DNA of 64,000 bases from Timema cristinae (Eukaryota > Arthropoda > Insecta > Phasmatodea > Timematidae). Positions 59,710-64,000 of the stretch are shown here, one piece after another (positions within the stretch are counted from its first letter, which is position 1; each line of letters opens with the position of its first letter). Where the stretch lies: positions 127,854,652 through 127,918,651 of the forward strand of contig JBCFYV010000012.1 in the NCBI GenBank assembly GCA_039000515.1. Direction: 5' to 3'. The notes beneath the pieces were generated by a model. It did no database searches, was not told the origin of the DNA, and saw nothing but the letters and a program-made list of their open reading frames with translations. Position numbers and translations under genes: made by a program.

Positions 59710-61529
59710 AATTATTTAAGAATATAAAATATTGTGAAAATCCAACGGTATTGAGTAATTGCTACACTTTACACGACATATTGTGAGCTAGTTCATTATA
59801 CAGTATTGTTTTATTTCTTAAGTTCTAGTCTATAACGCATAAGTTAACTCCTACTACAATATTTAATATCGTAGACCAAGCTCTACTACTTAGAGGACCT
59901 TGAAACAATTTAATATCATGGTTTCAAATTCTTTCAAAAAATACTTCTTAAGTTAGATTGTTCTTCTAAAGATAGATCACAAAATATCGAATTTTGTGAC
60001 ATCTTATTTTATTTACAGAGAAATGTGTATTCTTTATTGTTTTAAAATAAGCTCCCCGTCCATTTGATATTTTGCCCGTTATTTATCTGTAACATAAATT
60101 CCTAAACTAAAGTAAACACTACTTTACTCTACCTGTGGTTACAGCTGGCGAGATAAGGTCGTGACTCTTTGAGGGTTGCGTAGTGACGTAACAGCACGTA
60201 GGCGAATATAACTTTATAGTTATGTTAGGAGGGTCACGACTACACTCGTAATCTCTATTGTCTGACCTAAAAACATTCCCATCATGCACTTTAGTTTATT
60301 CTTCACAAAAAAAGACTGTAAATACATTTTATATGAAGGTAGGGAAGTATTAATAAAAAATATATACAGTAGAACTTATTTAGTTCCAAGTCTAAGGGAT
60401 ATCTAAAAAAAAAGTATAAATATCCTAAATTCAAATTAACCATTTTTATGAATATCTAGGTACACAAATCAATAATCTCGGAATATATAAACACGCATAT
60501 TTTATCATTTATACGCTATAATCCACGTACACAATCTAGATACACATGGAAAAACAAGACAAATTTAAACACAAAACAAAAAAATTGAAAAAAAAAAGTA
60601 TACAAAAATGGCAGATTTAAATCAGTATTTGCCATTAAGTTTGAAAAACTGAGTGATCTTGGTTTGTTGTAATTTGCTTATCTTGATGCAATAAAAACAA
60701 ACTTCAAGGTCACTGATTGCATTAAAATGTTGTCTTTCTCGTCAGGTTGGGATTCAATGAATCTTCTCGGGTTTTCCATCGTTGTAAGAGATTCAGTAAC
60801 GGATGTTATTGGTTCTTCATCCGAGGATTCTGGGAGAGTTTGGTTCTTCAAGAGACTCCCCATCTGTCAGCATTCCACCGTCGTTAGGTTAGGTTAGGTT
60901 AGGTTTGAAATTAGTAGAAACTAGAAACAATTTTCAATTTTTAGGCTTTCAATTAACTAAATATTTTCTTCTAAAATTCAAATTAAATGGGATTTTTTAA
61001 TCATTAATGATAGGAATTTCAGGGGTAATAATGGTGGCCTTAACTTCACCATTCAAATTATATTAATATTATTTATATTATTATTGACTCAATTTACTAT
61101 GACTCAAAATAATATACCTGTGACCAAGAGTTGAAAAGTTTCAAATAACATTTTGTTTAGTTGAAAGATGTCCTCAAGAATTCTCGATTCTTTATTTCAA
61201 TAATAGTTTTTTTTCAACTTTCTAGGCCAGAGAAGTGAAGAAACATTTTGAAGCTATTTCTGACTCTTAGAAATGACAGTTCGGTTTTGAAAAGTAGGTG
61301 GTACAGTCGGAATAGTTCAATCGAGGACTATATCTACTTTCTAAAATAGAGCTTTGATTGTGGTTTGTAACAATAGTTGAAAAGTTCGATGTCGGCTATC
61401 ATTTCAATGGGGGAAGGTTTGGTGTTATTGGTTCCGCGTAAAACATTCTAAGACTCTTATTGGTAACAAGAATATCAAACGCTGGTATAATTAGTTCGAA
61501 CATGTTTGAAAGTTTCCTTGGCGATCACG
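59710..61529. other. Gene-free stretch
   Basis: AT-rich with several A runs. A TTAGG run lies at 60885-60906. The 61-codon open frame on the - strand at 60678-60863 has an acidic, Ser-rich start but no recognisable family. Confidence 0.4.
60885..60906. repeat. TTAGG run
   Basis: TTAGG repeats four times (GTTAGGTTAGGTTAGGTTAGG). It is the arthropod telomere-type motif in a short interstitial copy. Confidence 0.8.
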
Positions 61530-61730
61530 TGACTAATCTTCAAGCTCGCTGGTTTGTTGGACTGGTGACCGGGAGGGTGGGATTTGATTCCCGACAGGGT
61601 ATACTGAGGGTTGTTATTGTTAAATGGCCTACATCTCTTCCTCTCCAAGAATGCGGATACATTTACTCTAAGTTCTACCCTCGTTATTCCTATTCCTAGA
61701 GTCTAGTTAAGACGCATAGCCCTAAATCTT
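61530..61730 (+). repeat. tRNA-derived SINE, diverged
   Basis: A B-box region GGGATTTGATTCCCGACAGG, then GTATACTGAGGGTTGTTATT and the central AATGCGGATACATTTACTCT. The tail is poor (TAAGACGCATAGCCC). Confidence 0.6.
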
Positions 61731-61838
61731 TATAAAAACAATAAAAACACACGAATGAATACATCGCAGGGTTATCATTGGAGTTGGAACGTAGCAAGGA
61801 TTCTAAAAAAACAGTGAATAACTTAGAGTTAATTAGAT

Positions 61839-64000
61839 TCAAGCAGACAGTGTAATATCTCCTCCAAGCAAGCAGATAGTGTTCTATCTCCTCCAAGCAA
61901 ACAGACAGTGTACTATCTCCTCCAAGCAAACATACAGTGTACTATCTCCTCCAAGCAAACAGACAGTGTACTATCTCCTCCAAGCAAGCAGATAGTGTAC
62001 TATCTCCTCCAAGCAAGCAGACAGTGTACTATCTCCTCCAAGCAAACAGACAGTGTACTATCTCCTCCAAGCAAGCAGACAGTGTACTATCTCCTCCAAG
62101 CAAGCAGATAGTGTACTATCTCCTCCAAGCAAGCAGACAGTGTATTATCTCCTCCAAACAAGCAGACAGTGTACTATCTCCTCCAAGCAAGCAGACAGTG
62201 TACTATCTCCTCCAAGCAAACAGACAGTGTACTATCTCCTACAAGCAAACAGACAGTGTACTATCTCCTCCAAGCAAGCAGACAGTGTACTATCTCCTCC
62301 AAGCAAACAGACAGTGTACTATCTCCTCCAAGCAAACAGACCGTGTACTATCTCCTCCAAGCAACAGACAGTGTACTATTCTCCTCCAAGCAAACAGACT
62401 GTGTCTATCTCCTCCAAGCAACAGACTAGTGTACTATCTCCTCCAGCAAATAGTGCTAATCTTAAGCATGCAACGTGTACTATCTCCTCCAAGCAAGCAG
62501 ACAGTGTTACTATCTCCTCCAAGCAAGCAGACAGTGTTTCTATCTCCTCCAAGCAAGCAGACAGTGTACTATCTCACTCCAAGCAAGCAGACAGTGTACT
62601 ATCTCCTCCAAGCAAGCAGACAGTGTGACTATCTCCTCCAAGCAAGCAGTACAGTGTACTATCTCCTCCAAAGCAAACAGACAGTGTACTATCTCCTCCA
62701 AGCAAACAGACAGTGTACTATCTCCTCCAAGCAAAGCAGTACAGTGTACTATCTCCTCCAAGCAAAACAGACAGTGTACTATCTCCTCCAAGCAAACAGA
62801 CAGTGTACTATCTCCTCCAAGCAAGCAGACAGTGTTCTATCTTCCTCCAAGCAAACAGACAGTGTACTATCTCCTCCAAGCAAACAGACAGTGTACTATC
62901 TCCTCCAAGCAAAACAGACAGTGTACTATCTCCTCCAAGCAAGCAGACAGTGTACTATCTCCTCCAAGCAAAGCAGACAGTGTACTATCTCCTCCAAGCA
63001 AACAGACAGTGTACTATCTCCTCCAAGCAAGCAGACAGTGTACTATCTCCTCCACCAAGCAAGCAGATAGTGTACTATCTCCTCCAAGCAAGCAGACAGT
63101 GTACTATCTCCTCCAAAGCAAGCAGACAGTGTACTATCCTCCCAAGCAACAGACAGTGTACTATCTCCTCCAAGCAAACAGACAGTGTACTATCTCCACA
63201 AGCAACAGACAGTGTACTATCTCCTCCAAGCAAGCAGACAGTGTACTATCTCCTCCAAGCAAACAACAGTGTACTATCTCCTCCAAGCAAACAGACCAGT
63301 GTACTATCTCCTCCAAGCAAAGCAGACATATGTTACTATCTCCTCCAAGCAAACAGACAGTGTACTATCTCCTCCAAGCAAACAGACAGTGTACTATCTC
63401 CTCCAAGCAAGCAGACAGTGTACTATCTCCTCCAGCAACAGTGCACTAGAACGACAGTGTACTATCTCCTCCAAGCAACAGACAGTGTACTATCTCCTCC
63501 AAGCAACAGACAGTGTACTATCTCCTCCAAGCAACAGACAGTGTACTATCTCCTCCAAGCAAAGCAGACAGTGTACTATCTCCTCCAAGCAAGCAGACAG
63601 TGTACTATCTCCTCCAAGCAAGCAGACAGTGTACTATCTCCTCCACAAGCAGACAGATGTGTACTATCTCCTCCAAGCAAACAGACAGTGTACTATCTCC
63701 TCCAAGCAAACAGACAGTGTACTATCTCCTCCAAGCAAGCAGACAGTGTACTATCTCCTCCAAGCAAACAGACAGTGTACTATCTCCTCCAAGCAAACAG
63801 ACAGTGTACTATCTCCTCCAAGCAAGGACAGTGTCTATCTCCTCCAAGCAAACAGACAGTGTACTATCTCTCCAAACAACAGACGTGTACTATCTCCTCC
63901 AAGCAAGCAGACAGTGTACTATCTCCTCCAAGCAAACAGACAGTGTACTATCTCCTCCAAGCAAACAGACAGTGTACTATCTCCTCCAAGCAAGCAGACA
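61839..64000. repeat. 29-bp minisatellite, more than 70 copies, running off the window end
   Basis: The unit is AAGCAAACAGACAGTGTACT plus ATCTCCTCC, with AAGCAAGC as the main variant. From 61839 to about 62350 the units are regular. After that, one-base insertions and deletions appear in many units (TATTCTCC, GCAACAGAC, GCAAAGCAG), plus a few scrambled units near 62450 and 63430. The open frames over it are artefacts of the array. Confidence 0.97.

Noticed and set aside
60678..60863. Possible exon with acidic SSDEEP stretch on the - strand
   Set aside because: AT-rich surroundings, no convincing splice sites and no recognisable family.
61908..63449. Open frames of up to 377 codons with SKQADSVLSPP-like repeats
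   Set aside because: Frames shift with every 29-bp unit and with indels; the pattern is that of the tandem array.

Overview
The window looks like gene-poor, repeat-rich genomic DNA of an animal, most likely an arthropod. Short TTAGG-type runs (2661-2702 and 60885-60906) match the arthropod telomere motif. The only coding parts I can support have spliceosomal introns. There is no bacterial-style gene packing, no operon and no rRNA. A decapod crustacean would fit the extreme minisatellite load, but that is an inference.

The best-supported coding element is a structurally complete PIF/Harbinger DNA transposon at 13203-16080. It has 57-bp terminal inverted repeats with two mismatches and TAA target duplications on both sides. 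A two-exon DDE nuclease on the + strand appears intact. A convergent two-exon MADF/BESS partner on the - strand has a broken first exon. The second coding candidate is a 327-bp GC-rich open exon at 53833-54159 with good splice signals. It looks like the first coding exon of a nuclear regulatory protein that I cannot name. Two decayed LINE 3' ends (36484-36899 and 48966-49147) are tied to local minisatellites that grew out of the LINE's own C-terminal coding sequence.

About a quarter of the window, roughly 17-18 kb, is tandem arrays with units of 20-75 bp. The largest are 6207-8338 (58 bp x 37, without indels), 29896-32007 (48 bp), 42278-43985 (compound), 49552-50775 (36 bp), 54367-56724 (40 bp, just 3' of the candidate exon) and 61839-64000 (29 bp, running off the end and full of indels). 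Many arrays lack stop codons in several frames, so long repetitive open frames there are by-products and are not listed as genes.

Between the arrays lie more than a dozen tRNA-derived SINE copies. They belong to at least two head types that share one 3' tail with a small hairpin (ACCCGAACGGGT) and end in TAA-type microsatellites. There are also a foldback-type dispersed repeat (six copies), a 465-bp Helitron-like element at 45121-45585, a TIR element at 20082-21458 and a looser inverted-repeat unit around 10823-11995. Apart from the Harbinger pair (nuclease plus DNA-binding partner), no set of genes here works together. The window is best read as intergenic or intronic DNA shaped by transposons and minisatellite expansion.
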